Positions 20,979 through 29,866 of a stretch of 64,000 nucleotides of DNA are shown here, one piece after another. The notes under the pieces are model-generated. The model was not told the origin of the DNA, did not search any database, and saw nothing but the letters and a program-made list of their open reading frames with translations. The translations under genes and the position numbers were made by a program. Source of the DNA: Bacillus sp. FJAT-22090 (GTDB lineage Bacteria > Bacillota > Bacilli > Bacillales_A > Planococcaceae); assembly GCF_001278755.1 (NCBI RefSeq), contig NZ_CP012601.1, positions 3,782,154-3,846,153 of the forward strand, in the 5' to 3' direction. Numbering within the stretch: the first letter of the stretch is position 1; each line of letters opens with the position of its first letter.

Positions 20979-22109
20979 TTAGTTAGACATACTTAGTGAT
21001 TCTTCGGTAAACTCAATTTTTTCTATTGTATATTCATCTAAAGCATTTTTATCAATACCATAGCCTATACCTGGGCTAGTAGGTACTTTAATATGTCCTT
21101 TTTCATCCATAGTAACCTCAGGTTGAATGATGTCTTTCACCCAATAACGGGCAGAAGGGGCTGTATCTCCTGGGATGCTGAAATTCGCTAGTGAAGTAAT
21201 AGCTATATTATGAGCTCTTCCTATACCAGATTCTAACATTCCTCCGCACCATACAGGTATATTATTTTCTTGGCAAAGGTCATGAATTTTAATGGCTTCT
21301 GAAATACCGCCAACACGACCGATTTTAATATTAATAATTTTACAGCTTCCAAGTTCAATTGCTTTTCGAGCATCTTCTACAGAATGTATACTTTCGTCTA
21401 AACATATTGGGGTTTGAATAGCTTTTTGTAATACAGCATGATCGATAATATCATCATGCGCCAATGGCTGTTCAATCATCATTAAATTCAGACTATCTAT
21501 TTCCTTAAATAATTCAATATGATCTAAAGTGTAAGCTGAGTTAGCATCAGCCATAACAGGTATATCGCCAAATTTTTCACGAACACTACGGAGATATTCT
21601 AAATCTTTTCCAGGCATTATTTTAATTTTAATCTTTTTAAAACCTTGTGCTAGTGATTCTTCTACTCTATCTATTAAATCTTCTTTCGTTTCTTGAATAC
21701 CAATACTTACTCCAACAGTGATTTCTGATTTTTTTCCTCCGATAACTTCTGCAAGAGGTTTGTCCTGTGTTTTTGCATAAAGGTCCCAAAGAGCACCTTC
21801 AATTGCAGATTTCGCCATATTGTTTCTGCGAATACGACTAAACAATTTATTTGCTTCATCAGGATGTTGAATATTTTTTCCAAGGATAAGTGGTAATAGA
21901 AATTCTTTTGTAATTGCAATAGAAGTGGAAACTGTTTCTTCACTGTAATACGGATTAGAACTAACAACACATTCTCCATATCCAATATGATTTCCACTGT
22001 ATATCTCAGTAATTAGAAATAATCGCTCCTGTTGTGTACCGAAACTCGTTTGAAAAGGAAATTTTAAATCCATCTTCATTTTTCGAATTACCACTTTTTC
22101 AATTAACAT
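20979..22109 (-). CDS. Enolase-superfamily racemase, N-acylamino acid racemase / o-succinylbenzoate synthase type
   Basis: 376 aa. Muconate-lactonising subgroup: K-x-K within KKIKIKIMPG, metal ligands in VMADANSAY, MMIEQPL and ICLDESI, and the second Lys in IINIKIGRVGG. GMLESGIGRAHNIA and PSARYW match the NSAR/OSBS branch rather than Ala-Glu dipeptide epimerases. No men genes are near, so N-acyl amino acid racemisation is more likely than menaquinone synthesis, though both activities occur in this branch. Last gene of the ABC operon and convergent with the M20 deacylase. Confidence 0.85.
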   Translation of the reverse strand: MLIEKVVIRKMKMDLKFPFQTSFGTQQERLFLITEIYSGNHIGYGECVVSSNPYYSEETVSTSIAITKEFLLPLILGKNIQHPDEANKLFSRIRRNNMAKSAIEGALWDLYAKTQDKPLAEVIGGKKSEITVGVSIGIQETKEDLIDRVEESLAQGFKKIKIKIMPGKDLEYLRSVREKFGDIPVMADANSAYTLDHIELFKEIDSLNLMMIEQPLAHDDIIDHAVLQKAIQTPICLDESIHSVEDARKAIELGSCKIINIKIGRVGGISEAIKIHDLCQENNIPVWCGGMLESGIGRAHNIAITSLANFSIPGDTAPSARYWVKDIIQPEVTMDEKGHIKVPTSPGIGYGIDKNALDEYTIEKIEFTEESLSMSN

Positions 22110-22128
22110 TAAATTACCTCCAAATATA

Positions 22129-23145
22129 TTAGTAAAGATGGCAAGCCACTTTATGTCCGTTGTCTATCGTTTTTAATACTGGTTCTGCTTGTTTACATAT
22201 ATCTGTAGCGAACGGACATCTGGTATGAAATACGCAACCTTTTGGTGGGTTTACAGGTGATGGAAGTTCACCGATAAGTTTAATTTTTTCACGTTTTACA
22301 AATGGATTGGCTACCGGAATTGCTGAGAGTAAAGCTTTTGTATAGGGATGTAATGGATTTGCATATAACTCATCAGTAGGAGATTCTTCTACTAATTTTC
22401 CGAGATACATTACACCAATACGATCTGAAATATGTCGAACAACACCAAGATCATGTGAAATAAATAAATAGGTTAAGTTAAAATCTTCTTGTATATCTTC
22501 TAATAAGTTTAGTACCTGTGATTGAATAGATACATCTAGTGCTGATACAGGTTCATCACAGATGATGATACTAGGATTGATAATTAAAGCCCTTGCTAAT
22601 CCGATTCGTTGTCGTTGACCACCAGAGAATTCATGAGGAAAGCGATAATAGTGTTCTCTTTGAAAACCAACTTTGTTTAAGATATTCATAACTTGTTCTG
22701 TTCGTTCTTTTTTGTTTCCCAATTTATGAATTTTAAGTGTCTCTTCAAGTATTGCCCCAATGCGTTTCCTAGGATTAAGGGATGAATAAGGATCTTGAAA
22801 AACCATTTGTAATTCTCGTCGAATATTTCTTAAATTGTTTCCTTTTAATTTGTTGATATCTTTTCCTTGATATATTACTTCACCTTCTGTAGGCTCAAGT
22901 AATCTTAAAATTGTACGACCAGTTGTACTTTTTCCACAACCGGATTCACCAACCAATCCATATGTTTCTCCTCGAAATAGACAGAAAGAAACATCATTTA
23001 CAGCTTGTACTTGTGAAATTTTATTATTTAAAGATCCAATAATAGGAAAGTATTTTTTTAGATTTTTAACTTCTAAAATGACATCTTTAGGTGCTTCTGT
23101 TTTAGAAGGAGACTGCGGTACTACTTGACTTATTTCTGAAACCAT
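22129..23145 (-). CDS. Peptide-type ABC transporter ATPase (OppF/DppF-like)
   Basis: 338 aa. Walker A GESGCGKST, signature FSGGQRQR, Walker B IIICDEPVSALDV, H-loop FISHDLGVV. It ends with the Opp/Dpp C-terminal cysteine region (GCVFHTRCPFATDICK). The start is supported by AAAGGTGGTG upstream. It overlaps the OppD-like gene by 44 bases, one of the largest overlaps in the window. Powers import with the preceding ATPase and two permeases. Confidence 0.93.
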   Translation of the reverse strand: MVSEISQVVPQSPSKTEAPKDVILEVKNLKKYFPIIGSLNNKISQVQAVNDVSFCLFRGETYGLVGESGCGKSTTGRTILRLLEPTEGEVIYQGKDINKLKGNNLRNIRRELQMVFQDPYSSLNPRKRIGAILEETLKIHKLGNKKERTEQVMNILNKVGFQREHYYRFPHEFSGGQRQRIGLARALIINPSIIICDEPVSALDVSIQSQVLNLLEDIQEDFNLTYLFISHDLGVVRHISDRIGVMYLGKLVEESPTDELYANPLHPYTKALLSAIPVANPFVKREKIKLIGELPSPVNPPKGCVFHTRCPFATDICKQAEPVLKTIDNGHKVACHLY

Positions 23146-24139
23146 TCATCACACCACCTTTTTCTTGAATCTCTTTGAAATGCCAACAGCGTACCTTGCG
23201 GTCATTATCATAAGACTCTAATTGAGGCATCTTTTCTCTACATAGGCTTGTTGCAAATTCACAACGAGGTGCAAAACGACATCCCGGTGGAATTTGGGTT
23301 AAAGTCGGTACCTTCCCTTCTATGACATAAAGTTTTTCATCACGAGGACCTTCGATATGCGGAATTGATTTTAAAAGCCCTTGGGTATAAGGATGAAGAG
23401 GAGAGGTGAAAATAAACTCCACCGAGGCTTCTTCAATTACTTGACCCAAGTACATAACAACAACTTTTGTACAAACTTCCGCAACCACACCTAAATCATG
23501 TGTAATCATTATGGTACCCATATTAAATTCGTCTTTTAGGTCATTAATTAAATCTAAAATTTGTGATTGGGTTGTTACATCAAGCGCGGTAGTTGGTTCA
23601 TCAGCGATTAACAATTTTGGTCTACATGAGAGTGCCATTGCAATCATGACACGCTGTCTCATCCCTCCAGAAAGCTCATGAGGATATTCATTCACTCGTT
23701 TTTCAGGAAGTGGTATACCTGTTAATCTAAGCATTTCAATTGCTTTTTCTTCCGCTTCTTTCTTCGATAAGTTTTGATGGAGCAATAATGCTTCAACTAT
23801 CTGATTGCCTACTGTATAAACTGGATTTAAGGAACTCATCGGATCTTGGAAAATCATCGATATCTCGTTTCCGCGTAGTTTCTGTAAATCCCTATAACTA
23901 AAATTTAAAATATCTTTATTCACAAATAGAATATTACCTTCATAACTCGTATTCTTTTCATCCAGGAGGCGAAGTATAGACTCTGCAGTTACACTTTTAC
24001 CGCAACCGGATTCACCTACAACGCCTACAGTTTCACCTTGTTTGACAGAAAACGATACATCATCAACAGCTGTGACAGTTCCATTCTCCGTATTAAAATG
24101 AATCTTTAAATTTCTTACTTCTAACAGTATGTCTGACAT
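23102..24139 (-). CDS. Peptide-type ABC transporter ATPase (OppD/DppD-like)
   Basis: 345 aa. Walker A GESGCGKSV, signature LSGGMRQR, Walker B LLIADEPTTALDV, H-loop MITHDLGVV, and C-terminal GCRFAPRCEFATSLC. Standard OppD length would be about 330; the final 20 residues are translated through the start of the OppF-like gene. Fourth gene of the operon. Confidence 0.93.
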   Translation of the reverse strand: MSDILLEVRNLKIHFNTENGTVTAVDDVSFSVKQGETVGVVGESGCGKSVTAESILRLLDEKNTSYEGNILFVNKDILNFSYRDLQKLRGNEISMIFQDPMSSLNPVYTVGNQIVEALLLHQNLSKKEAEEKAIEMLRLTGIPLPEKRVNEYPHELSGGMRQRVMIAMALSCRPKLLIADEPTTALDVTTQSQILDLINDLKDEFNMGTIMITHDLGVVAEVCTKVVVMYLGQVIEEASVEFIFTSPLHPYTQGLLKSIPHIEGPRDEKLYVIEGKVPTLTQIPPGCRFAPRCEFATSLCREKMPQLESYDNDRKVRCWHFKEIQEKGGVMNGFRNKSSSTAVSF

Positions 24140-24158
24140 TGAATCACCACGCAGTTTC

Positions 24159-25058
24159 TTATTTTTTTGCCTTATTATTATGTGGGTCTAATAAATCTCT
24201 AAGTCCATCTCCAAAAAGATTTAGCCCAAAGACTGTAAGCATAATAGCGATACCAGGGAAAAGTGTCATCCACCAAGCGTTAAATATTACAGTTTTTCCG
24301 TCAAATAACAGGTTTCCCCAACTAGGATCAGGAGAAGGAATACCAGCACCTAAAAAACTTAATGCTGCTTCAATGATTATGGAGTCAGCAAATATAAAAG
24401 TGGCTTGCACAATAAGTGGTGATAAAACGTTTGGAGCAATATTTAACCAAATTATTCTTGATGAACTTGCTCCTTGTGCTCTTAATGCCTCCACATAGGT
24501 TTGCTCCTTTACAACTAATGCAGCAGAGCGTACAGTTCTTGCTACGGAAGGAGTAAAAACAATGGTTAGAGCAATTATGACGTTTTCTAATCTAGGTCCA
24601 AGGGAAGCCATTATTGCGATTGCCAAAAGAATTGCTGGGAAGGCCATCAGACCATCTGAAATTCTCATCAATATACCGTCTAATCTCTTGAAATAAGCAG
24701 AATACAGACCAATAATCATTCCTAGGATAGAAGTAATAATGGCTACCGCAAAGCCAATTATTAAGGAGACTCTTGCACCGTGAACAACCCTGCTAAATAG
24801 GTCTCTACCGTAGTTGTCAGTTCCCAAGAAATGTTCTCCACTTGGTGCTTTAAGCCTTTTCATAGCATCTAACTCATATGGAGTAAAAGAAGTAAAGAAA
24901 GGAGCTATAATCGCTAGCAAAATAATTACGATCATTATGATCGAACCAGATAGTGCAAGTTTATTTGAAAGAAATCGTTTTATCAAAAGGTCTCTATGTT
25001 TCTTTTTCATCTCACTTTTCAAAGCATTTAGTTGTTCATTAGTAATTACATTTTGCAC
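24159..25058 (-). CDS. Peptide-type ABC permease (OppC/DppC-like)
   Basis: 299 aa. One N-terminal membrane segment (about residues 30-52), then a five-segment permease domain. The ATPase-coupling EAA loop is EALRAQGASSSRIIWLNIAPN, and the C-terminus has the usual FGDGLRDLLDPH. LGTDNYGRDLFSRVVHGARVSL is the hallmark block of DppC/NikC-type subunits. Confidence 0.93.
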   Translation of the reverse strand: MQNVITNEQLNALKSEMKKKHRDLLIKRFLSNKLALSGSIIMIVIILLAIIAPFFTSFTPYELDAMKRLKAPSGEHFLGTDNYGRDLFSRVVHGARVSLIIGFAVAIITSILGMIIGLYSAYFKRLDGILMRISDGLMAFPAILLAIAIMASLGPRLENVIIALTIVFTPSVARTVRSAALVVKEQTYVEALRAQGASSSRIIWLNIAPNVLSPLIVQATFIFADSIIIEAALSFLGAGIPSPDPSWGNLLFDGKTVIFNAWWMTLFPGIAIMLTVFGLNLFGDGLRDLLDPHNNKAKK

Positions 25059-25075
25059 TTCATGTCAACTCCTTT

Positions 25076-26026
25076 CTATTTTCTACCCAATCGAACACGT
25101 GGGTCGATAATGCCGTATAGTAAGTCGATGACTAAGTTGATCAGTACATAACTCACAGCTATTAACATAACGGAGCCTTGTATAACAGCGAAGTCCCGTC
25201 GCTCTACGGAGTTGATGATTAGTTGTCCAATACCTGGAATGTTAAAGACTGTTTCAACAACAGCGGCACCTGCAACAAGTGTTCCAAAAGTTTGTCCGAT
25301 AATTGTAAGAATAGGGATAAAAGCATTTCTCAAAGTATGTTTAATTACAATTAGAGTCTCTTTTACTCCTTTTGAACGTGCAGTTTTAATATAGTTTGCA
25401 TTTAATACATCTAGCATCGAAGATCGAGTCATTCTGGCTATTAGGGCAGCTTGCATTGCGCCAAGTGCTATTGCTGGAAGAATTAAATATTTTACATGGT
25501 CAAATAGTCCTTCACTAATTGGCTTATATCCTGCTACAGGAAGCCATTTAAGTTCAACACCAACCAACAAAATTAAGAATAAGCCAAGTAGAAAACTTGG
25601 GACGGAAATACCCAGTAAGGAAATTCCCATAAAGCTTTGATCCAAAAATGATCCTCTAAACTTTGCAGCAAGAATACCAAGAGGAATTGCAACTACGATT
25701 GCAAGAAATTGTGCCATTATTGCTAAGGATAGAGTAGGTCCCAAATGTTCAAAAAAAGCTTGTGAAACTGGTTGTTTCATAAAAATGGAAGTACCTAGAT
25801 CACCTCGTAGTATATTACCAAACCAAGAGACAAACTGCTCAATTGGTGGCCGGTTTAATCCGAGCTCTTCTCTGAGCTCGGCAACCTCTTCGGGGGATGC
25901 TTCCGGTCCTAAAATTACAGCAGCTGGATCACCAGGAGTTATATGCATTAATAGGAACACAACCACGGCTACTACAAGTAGAACAGGTATTAAAGATAAT
26001 AAACGTTTTAAAATATAGCCTTTCAA
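25076..26026 (-). CDS. Peptide-type ABC permease (OppB/DppB-like)
   Basis: 316 aa from TTG, preceded by GAGGAG 8 bases away; an ATG 11 codons earlier is possible but lacks a site. MKGYILKRLLSLIP start, ITPGDPAAVILGPEAS periplasmic-facing loop block, EAA loop around YIKTARSKGVKETLIVIKH, and the C-terminal end YGIIDPRVRLG typical of DppB. Pairs with the OppC-like permease. Confidence 0.92.
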   Translation of the reverse strand: MKGYILKRLLSLIPVLLVVAVVVFLLMHITPGDPAAVILGPEASPEEVAELREELGLNRPPIEQFVSWFGNILRGDLGTSIFMKQPVSQAFFEHLGPTLSLAIMAQFLAIVVAIPLGILAAKFRGSFLDQSFMGISLLGISVPSFLLGLFLILLVGVELKWLPVAGYKPISEGLFDHVKYLILPAIALGAMQAALIARMTRSSMLDVLNANYIKTARSKGVKETLIVIKHTLRNAFIPILTIIGQTFGTLVAGAAVVETVFNIPGIGQLIINSVERRDFAVIQGSVMLIAVSYVLINLVIDLLYGIIDPRVRLGRK

Positions 26027-26071
26027 GTGATCATCTCCTCGATGATTTAGTTCATTCATATACTTTACAAG

Positions 26072-27640
26072 TTACTTCTTATCTACATTCCAAAGAATGA
26101 TTCCTTGAAGGAAATCCATACCTTTTACATCAGAACGTAGGGTTGTGATGGTTGTTTTGTTACCGAATTTAATCATTGGTAAATATTCGTAAAATTGTTC
26201 TTGTAAAGCATCAAAATGTTGTTTTGCTTCTTCTTGAGAACTTGCAGTATTAATTTTATTTAATAAATCATCAATAATTGGATCGTTTGTCCAACCTGGC
26301 CATTCATTAGAAGAAGCTAAGAAAACGTACTTAGTTGGAATAGGCTCTGTAGGGAAACCTGTAACAAAAATGTCATATGCATTTTCATCTGCTCTTTTTT
26401 GCAATACAGTTGCCCAATCATAAATATCTAGTTTTACTTTCATTCCTATACTTTCAAGTTGCTGCTGAACTACTACTGCAGCATTATAATGATCTTCGTA
26501 GTCACGAGTTGAAAGAATTACGATTTCATCCCCATTATATCCAGCTTCTTTTAGCAATTCTTTTGCTTTTTCAGGGTCATCTTGATTGTATTTCTCTTTC
26601 CCAGCTTCGCTATACCACTCTTTTTGATCTTTAATCATTAAGCCGTGCTCTAATTCATAAAATTCTGGACTTGTAAAGGCGGCTGTTAAGATTGCTTCTT
26701 CGTTTAAGGCTGCATTAACAGCTTGACGTGCAACAACATTTTCAAAGAAACCAGATTTCTTATTAAATACAACACCATTAAAGCCATTGTGATCTACTGA
26801 ATTTTTCACATCACTATTGGTAGCAAGTTGCTCGGCATTATCAAAAGAAATTGCATTTGCAATGTCATATTCACCTGATTGGATACCTGCTAATCTTGTA
26901 GATGCGTCCGTAACAAATTGGAAGTAAATATCATCAATGAATGCTTCTTTTTTTCCTGCTAAACCACTTGCAGGTAGATCAACAGATTGATATTCTTCAA
27001 ATTTTGTTAGATGAACATATTGATCGGCTTTCCATTCAATTAACTTATATGGACCAGTACCGATGAATTCTGTTAAACCTTCTGCAGTTGCAGATTCTAT
27101 AGTGGATTTTGGGGCTATAACTGCTGCTTGTCCCGGATCAGCTAACATATGCAAAGCGGTAAATTGTGCTTCAGGCATTTCAAGTGTTACTGTTTCTTCA
27201 TCTACCTTTGAAAAAGTAGAATCTTTAAAGGAAGTTTTTCCTAAAGAGGTTGTTTCTACCCAACGTGTCATGGAAGCTACAACATCATCAGCTGTCATCA
27301 CATCACCATTATGAAACTTAATATCCTTCCGTAACTTGAAAGTAATTGTTTTTCCATCTTCACTTTGCTCATACGACTCTGCAAGTAGTGGTGTTATTTC
27401 AAAATTTTCATTTAGGGTTAACAATGTCTCATATACATTTCTCATTACATCTCTAGTAGCCACCGCTGTTGTGATAAGTGGATCAAGAGTAGGAGGTTGG
27501 GCATTATAAGCTACTTGTAATTCTTTCTTTGCATCAGAACTATTTGCCTCAGACTCTCCATCAGAAGAACATGCTGCCAAAGCTAAAATCAGTACTAGCA
27601 TTAAAGCCACAAAACCAAAGCTAAACTTATTTTTTTTCAT
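26072..27640 (-). CDS. Peptide-type ABC transporter substrate-binding lipoprotein (family 5)
   Basis: 522 aa. Signal peptide with lipobox ALAAC, so membrane-anchored outside the cell. SBP family 5 blocks are PPTLDPLITT, ITFKLRKDIKFHNGDVMTADDVV and VEKGY-like GTGPYKLIEW. First gene of the five-gene transporter operon that ends with the racemase. Ligands of this family include peptides, N-acyl amino acids, nickel and glutathione; the neighbours favour an amino-acid derivative. Confidence 0.92.
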   Translation of the reverse strand: MKKNKFSFGFVALMLVLILALAACSSDGESEANSSDAKKELQVAYNAQPPTLDPLITTAVATRDVMRNVYETLLTLNENFEITPLLAESYEQSEDGKTITFKLRKDIKFHNGDVMTADDVVASMTRWVETTSLGKTSFKDSTFSKVDEETVTLEMPEAQFTALHMLADPGQAAVIAPKSTIESATAEGLTEFIGTGPYKLIEWKADQYVHLTKFEEYQSVDLPASGLAGKKEAFIDDIYFQFVTDASTRLAGIQSGEYDIANAISFDNAEQLATNSDVKNSVDHNGFNGVVFNKKSGFFENVVARQAVNAALNEEAILTAAFTSPEFYELEHGLMIKDQKEWYSEAGKEKYNQDDPEKAKELLKEAGYNGDEIVILSTRDYEDHYNAAVVVQQQLESIGMKVKLDIYDWATVLQKRADENAYDIFVTGFPTEPIPTKYVFLASSNEWPGWTNDPIIDDLLNKINTASSQEEAKQHFDALQEQFYEYLPMIKFGNKTTITTLRSDVKGMDFLQGIILWNVDKK

Positions 27641-27851
27641 AACTTTCCCCCATTTATATTATTTAAAAAGTTTACACTTCAAAACTACTCTTTTTTGAAG
27701 GAAACACTTTAAATTAATTTAACACTCTATTCTAATAATTTCAATAGGTTTAAAAATTAAAAAAATTTAACGAAATAATACATAAAAGAAGGGTCAAGAT
27801 AAGAGGATTTCACCTAGAGTTGTAGAATATCCGAATAGGGGGAGATTTCCA

Positions 27852-29015
27852 TTGAAGAAAATGTCATTTTTTGAACAAGTTTTAAGTGCAGTTTTTATTC
27901 TCATAGGAATGTTTTTTTTAACTTTTGCAGTGCTTTTCTTTACTTTAATTATTGGGAAAATATCGTATGTAGCGTTCATATTAACAAGTGGAGTTGTGGT
28001 ATATATCTTTTTTGTTCTTCTTGTCTTTCATTTCTTCCAAACGAAAAAGCGGAAGGTGATTTTCATAAGCTTTGGAATAATGGCGATTTCATTAAGTACT
28101 GTTCCAGCTATTAAGTATGAATATACTAAACGAATTGAGATGGTGGATGCAGAAGTGAATATTTATGTCTATAAACCTTTTTCAGATTCACGAGAAGTAG
28201 CAACATTAGAAGAGGCTTCAACTTTGCAGCTTAAAGACCAGCTACCGAGAATGGACGGAGCAACAGCTTTATATCCCTTATACTCAGCATTTGTTCAGGC
28301 TACATATCCGGAAAATGACTATTATCCATATGATAGTGCAGTGATGGTTAATACAACACCGGACGCCTACGACAACTTGATTTACGGAAAGGTAGACATG
28401 ATTTTTGTCGCAGCTCCTTCTGAAGCACAGCTCACTAAAGCAAAGCAACAAGGAAAAGAGCTGGAACTAACGCCAATAGGAAGAGAGGCTTTTGTATTTT
28501 TCGTCAATCAAAAAAATAAAGTAAATGGATTAACGATGGAGCAGATAAAGGATATATACTCTGGCAAAGTGACAAATTGGAAAGAGGTCGGAGGGGCAGA
28601 TGATTCTATTCGTGCCTTTCAGCGCCCGGCAGATAGCGGAAGCCAAACAGCACTCGAAAACTTAATGGGGGACACTCCTATTATGGAGGCACCTTCAGAA
28701 GATATAGCTACAGGAATGGGCGGAATTATTAATGAAGTAGCCCAATATAAAAACTTTAAAAATGCAGTAGGCTACACCTTCCGTTTCTATTCGACTGAAA
28801 TGGTAGGTAACGAGAAGATAAAACTATTAGAAATAGATGGTATAGCACCAACGAAAGAAACGATTCGATCAGGTGACTATCCAATTGCATCAGAGTTTTA
28901 TATTGTAACAGCAGGTAGTGATAATCCTAACGTCGAGAAGATGATTGAATGGATACTTTCTGAGCAAGGGCAGAAGTTACTCGAGAAAGCTGGGTACGTT
29001 CCCATAGCAAAATGA
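27852..29015 (+). CDS. Membrane-anchored PstS-like substrate-binding protein
   Basis: 387 aa from TTG, 7-9 bases after AGGGGGAG. Three hydrophobic segments (residues about 10-35, 38-63, 69-88) replace a normal lipoprotein signal. The rest is a PstS-type periplasmic-binding fold: MDGATALYPLYSAF, GKVDMIFVAAPSEAQL, LTMEQIKDIYSGKVTNWKEVGG, and RPADSGSQTALE. No phosphate transporter genes are near, so it may be a sensor or scavenger rather than a transporter subunit. Own terminator downstream. Confidence 0.8.
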   Translation: MKKMSFFEQVLSAVFILIGMFFLTFAVLFFTLIIGKISYVAFILTSGVVVYIFFVLLVFHFFQTKKRKVIFISFGIMAISLSTVPAIKYEYTKRIEMVDAEVNIYVYKPFSDSREVATLEEASTLQLKDQLPRMDGATALYPLYSAFVQATYPENDYYPYDSAVMVNTTPDAYDNLIYGKVDMIFVAAPSEAQLTKAKQQGKELELTPIGREAFVFFVNQKNKVNGLTMEQIKDIYSGKVTNWKEVGGADDSIRAFQRPADSGSQTALENLMGDTPIMEAPSEDIATGMGGIINEVAQYKNFKNAVGYTFRFYSTEMVGNEKIKLLEIDGIAPTKETIRSGDYPIASEFYIVTAGSDNPNVEKMIEWILSEQGQKLLEKAGYVPIAK

Positions 29016-29018
29016 ACA

Positions 29019-29048
29019 GAGCTCCCATCTAGATGTTGGGAGCTCTCG
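29019..29048 (+). terminator. Terminator after the PstS-like gene
   Basis: AGAGCTCCCA ... TGGGAGCTCT stem with an 8-9 base loop. The T-tract is poor (CGTTGTG). Confidence 0.7.
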
Positions 29049-29052
29049 TTGT

Positions 29053-29092
29053 GATTAGATAAATAAACTTTGGCTACTTGTAGTAAAAGAGT
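29053..29092 (+). repeat. Degenerate 20-bp repeat units
   Basis: GATTAGATAAATAAACTTTG then GCTACTTGTAGTAAAAGAGT, a diverged copy of 18593-18632. A further relative of the second half (CTACTTGTAATAAAAAAAGT) lies at about 29364-29383. Confidence 0.5.
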
Positions 29093-29110
29093 CACCTAAT
29101 CTATCTTGCT

Positions 29111-29229
29111 GACCCATCCGATTTTATGCGTGGACCACCCGATTATCGAGGGAAGCCATCCGATAATCGAGTCGAACCATCAAATAATCTGGCCAAGCCA
29201 ACCGATTATTGAAGCAAGCCATCCGATTC
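29111..29229 (+). repeat. Tandem repeat, CCATCCGAT type (six units)
   Basis: Six units of 20-22 bp with core CC(A)(T)CCGAT (CCATCCGAT, CCACCCGAT, CCATCCGAT, CCATCAAAT, CCAACCGAT, CCATCCGAT) and partly shared flanks such as ATCGAG. It passes directly into the GACCGGATA-type array. The 440 bases from 29016 to 29455 hold only these repeats and no gene. Confidence 0.8.
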
Positions 29230-29339
29230 GACCGGATAAGCATTTTTTCTGTCCGGATAGAAAAAATTGTGACCGGATAAACAGAAATATGTCCGGATAA
29301 AAAAATATGTGACCGGATAAATTACTTTCTGTCCATTCA
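29230..29339 (+). repeat. 20-bp-period repeat array, G[A/T]CCGGATA type (six units)
   Basis: Cores at 29230, 29251, 29271, 29291 and 29311 alternate GACCGGATA and GTCCGGATA. The array ends with a variant core GTCCATTCA at 29331. Spacers are A/T-rich. Confidence 0.9.
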
Positions 29340-29455
29340 ACATCTTTTCTACATTAATTAATGTTCTACTTGTAATAAAAAAAGTCTCGTTATCTATTAT
29401 CTTGCTGAGTCCAAAATTTTGGCTGATGCATCCGATTTGTTTCCAGATAACAAGT

Positions 29456-29866
29456 CTAGAGTAAATCCAATTCGTCATTTAATTTTTTTGCTTGGTTACG
29501 GAAATAAAGATAGAAGGCTGTCCAAAAAATTAAATAAAATCCAGCAAATAATACAATTGCGGAGAAGAAGCTAGACCATTCAAATGGCACCCAGCCTATT
29601 CCAAACGCTAAAATAAAATACAGTACGACAACGGTTAGAAAATGTAGTCCTGTCTGTTGGGCTAAACGCAATTTTGGATTTTCAAAATAGAGAGGGCTCA
29701 CCGTGAAAAACCATCCACAAAAAATAGAACCTAGCGAATACTTCAAAAATAGTTGCCCATCTATCATCTCTTGTTCTCCAAAAAGTACTATTAAATTAGT
29801 AAATAGGACGGCTAAGAAAGCCCCAAAGAAAATGCCAATCATGCTTCGAAAAAGAAAGGTCTTCAT
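29456..29866 (-). CDS. DUF3021-family membrane protein
   Basis: 136 aa with four membrane segments (about residues 8-28, 42-60, 73-93, 100-122), length and layout of DUF3021 proteins. Its start overlaps the end of the LytTR regulator by 4 bases (ATGA). DUF3021 genes regularly pair with LytTR regulators and are thought to restrain them. Last gene of the ABC-LytTR operon. Confidence 0.82.
   Translation of the reverse strand: MKTFLFRSMIGIFFGAFLAVLFTNLIVLFGEQEMIDGQLFLKYSLGSIFCGWFFTVSPLYFENPKLRLAQQTGLHFLTVVVLYFILAFGIGWVPFEWSSFFSAIVLFAGFYLIFWTAFYLYFRNQAKKLNDELDLL

Noticed and set aside
20979-22109. L-Ala-D/L-Glu dipeptide epimerase
   Set aside because: Same superfamily and a tempting fit with the peptide transporter, but SGIGRAHNIA and PSARYW are typical of the NSAR/OSBS branch.
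29230-29339. CRISPR array
   Set aside because: The repeated core is only 9 bp, the 11-bp spacers are AT-rich and not unique, and no cas genes are in the window.
29206-29478. Minus-strand open frame of 90 aa through the repeat array
   Set aside because: Its peptide (repeated YPV/YPD-type stretches) is only the translated array, with no ribosome site. The same holds for the frame at 43672-43908.
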